Source: Planctomycetota bacterium (GTDB lineage Bacteria > Planctomycetota > UBA8108 > UBA1146). Taken from it: 15,321 nucleotides of DNA. This document shows, piece after piece, positions 14,095 through 15,321 of the stretch. Within the stretch, counting starts at the first letter, position 1; every line of letters starts with the position of its first letter. The stretch is from contig NZJA01000026.1 in NCBI GenBank assembly GCA_002691835.1, forward strand, positions 1 through 15,321. Direction: 5' to 3'. Both the position numbers and the translations under genes were made by a program. The notes under the pieces are model-generated. The model was not told the origin of the DNA. It was given only the letters and a program-made list of their open reading frames with translations, and did not search any database.

Positions 14095-15321
14095 ATGATT
14101 TCCGATTCGGGTCTTCTGCGAAATAGCGGCCTGCTTTTCCTCTGCGCCTTGCTTTTGGCTCCTCTTTTTACAGAGTCCGGTTATGCGGCAGAAGAAAGCC
14201 CTGTCGCTTCTGCTACCTGGCAAGTCGTCGAGGTCCAAGGTGAAGACCGTTCCAGTTACAGCGTGACGATCTATCAAGTGGAAACACCCGAAGGAACTCG
14301 CTGGATCTGGCGTGCGATCGACGAGGAAAATGGAACCTATCCCGGAGGATTTCCACTGGGTTCATTAAGACTCTATAAAAGAGGGAAGCCTCGCCCTGAG
14401 CTTTTTGATCCCCTTTCTCCAGGAGTAACTCAAGCTCTGATTGCCATCCATGCAGCGGTCTCGGCACAGTCGGGAGAAGGCTGGGCTGATGGAAATGCCG
14501 TCGGTATTCGCCGGAATCTGCCGGTCGTCCGGACGGATGTCTCTGTCGAGAGCGGCTTTGGTCTCAAAGGAACCCTGAATGTTGAGAAACTTGAAATCCG
14601 AGGGGGTAAAAAACCCTTGGTGCTGACATCCCTCGAAGAAGAACTTCTCTACGACGAGAAGGGGGCTCTGACAGAGGCTCATTGGTCTGCACAGACGACG
14701 CGGGGGGGTGAAGAGTCTCCCAGGCGAGAGCTTCATCTTGTTCGTGGGGAAGTGGCGATTCTTGAAGAGGAAGAAGGCAAGGAAGTTCAGAGAGGCTTTG
14801 AATTTCTCAAGCCGGTTGTTTCGGTCCTTCGTAAGGGAATGTCTCTGAAAGCGGTTGAGTTAGCCGAAGAAATGTTCAACAAGGATCGTAAGGATTATGC
14901 AAAAGGGCCTCTTGGTGACGTCGTCGATGATGTCGAGGGTATGCTCAAGGAAATTCGAGAGATGGCGTCTCAGCCATTGGACCCTGACGAGAGAGCAAAG
15001 AAGCTTCTCGGCAAGGCTGCCCCGGATTTCACCTTGGAAGACCTAGATGGCGATGAGGTCAAGCTCAGCGACTATCAGGGAAAGACGGTACTGTTGGCTT
15101 TCTGGGGCTACTCGTGAGGGATCTGTCGTGCGGAGTCTCCGCACCTCAGCAAGATTCAGAAAGAGTACAGAGATCAGGGTGTCGTCGTTCTGGCAATAAA
15201 TGCCGACAATGATGGTCGATCAAAGATTCGTGAATACGTGAAGGAATCGGCTCTTCAGCAGAAAATGCTTCTGCGGGGGGACGGTGTTGGTTTTCAGCAG
15301 TATCATATTAAGAGAATGCCC
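14095..15321 (+). CDS. Exported TlpA-like thioredoxin-fold selenoprotein (Sec at UGA 15115-15117; 3' end outside window)
   Basis: The ATG at 14095 has AAAGGG about six bases upstream and begins a signal peptide (SGLLFLCALLLAPLF, cleavage near GYAA-EES); a TTG six codons earlier is less likely. Residues ~32-300 form an unrecognised exported domain rich in Glu, followed by GKAAPDFTLEDLDGDEVKLS, the entry of a TlpA/AhpC-type thioredoxin domain. The frame meets TGA at codon 341 in LLAFWGYS-TGA-GICRAESPHL. Family members have FWATWCGPCRAE, so TGA replaces the first active-site cysteine and C344 is the second. After TGA the frame is open for 68 codons to the window edge with conserved features (SKIQKEYRDQGVVVLAINAD, then the start of the cis-proline loop IKRMP). 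A SECIS-like hairpin follows the TGA. TGA works as a stop in neighbouring genes, so it is not reassigned. Most likely an extracytoplasmic thiol-disulfide or peroxide-handling selenoenzyme. A nonsense mutation or sequencing error is the alternative. Confidence 0.88.
15115..15148 (+). promoter_or_regulatory. Bacterial SECIS-like element for selenocysteine insertion
   Basis: Immediately after the UGA the mRNA can form GUGCGGA (15128-15134) paired with UCCGCAC (15138-15144) around a GUC loop. A lower stem UGAGG (15115-15119), which includes the UGA itself, can pair with CCUCA (15144-15148). The loop G lies 17 bases after the UGA. Bacterial SECIS elements recognised by SelB have a short stem with a G at the start of the apical loop within roughly 16-37 bases of the UGA, and E. 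coli fdhF has the loop sequence GGUCU; here it is A-GUC-U. The element lies within the coding sequence, as expected in bacteria. Confidence 0.82.

Noticed and set aside
15115..15117. Reading the TGA as a true stop (a normal 340-residue protein)
   Set aside because: The protein would end inside the active-site motif of a thioredoxin domain whose remaining part is encoded in frame right after, and a SECIS-like hairpin is present.
15115..15117. UGA reassigned to Trp or Gly across the genome
   Set aside because: TGA ends several other genes here at sensible positions (404-406, 4346-4348, the dehydrogenase stop at 6096, the ferredoxin stop), and the site aligns with Cys, not Trp or Gly.

Overview
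The window looks like chromosomal DNA from a bacterium of the Planctomycetota, or a close relative. That assignment is an inference, at roughly 70% confidence. It rests on three things: two secreted proteins that end in the paired dockerin-like repeat tail common in planctomycete genomes; an elongation factor G whose GTPase domain reads like the spirochaete/planctomycete/mitochondrial EFG1 (spdEFG1) type; and several secreted thioredoxin-fold and vWA-like proteins. TGA is used as a normal stop in several genes, so the code is standard.

Layout. Positions 1-406 hold the 3' end of a secreted beta-propeller/dockerin protein, converging on ispG (minus strand). From 1683 to 2129 there is a small secreted-protein frame broken by one in-frame TAA. 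Positions 2243-4348 encode a large secreted PKD/cohesin-like/dockerin protein. Positions 4537-6096 encode a PaaZ/BoxD-type CoA-semialdehyde dehydrogenase, converging on fusA (minus, 6210-8294) with a strong terminator between them. Positions 8477-10480 form a two-gene minus-strand unit: an exported TPR-like protein with a modified thioredoxin domain, followed by a [2Fe-2S] thioredoxin-like ferredoxin. Diverging from it is an exported one-cysteine redoxin (10822-11514), then mraY (11623-12753). A repeat-rich non-coding stretch (12836-12974) and a bidirectional terminator (12995-13032) follow. Next come a secreted cysteine-rich vWA-like protein (minus, 13049-13756) and, divergent from it, an exported TlpA-like protein that runs off the window.

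The most important observation is in that last gene. An apparent stop TGA at 15115-15117 lies exactly where the first cysteine of the thioredoxin CxxC motif belongs. The frame stays open, with clear thioredoxin homology, to the end of the window. A hairpin with a GUC apical loop follows at the spacing expected of a bacterial SECIS element. This is therefore very probably a selenoprotein (active site Sec-Gly-Ile-Cys) that normal gene calling would truncate by removing its catalytic domain.

The housekeeping genes (ispG for isoprenoid precursors, mraY for peptidoglycan lipid I, fusA for translocation) sit singly rather than in their classical operons. The rest of the window is dominated by exported redox and adhesion-type proteins of unknown substrate.
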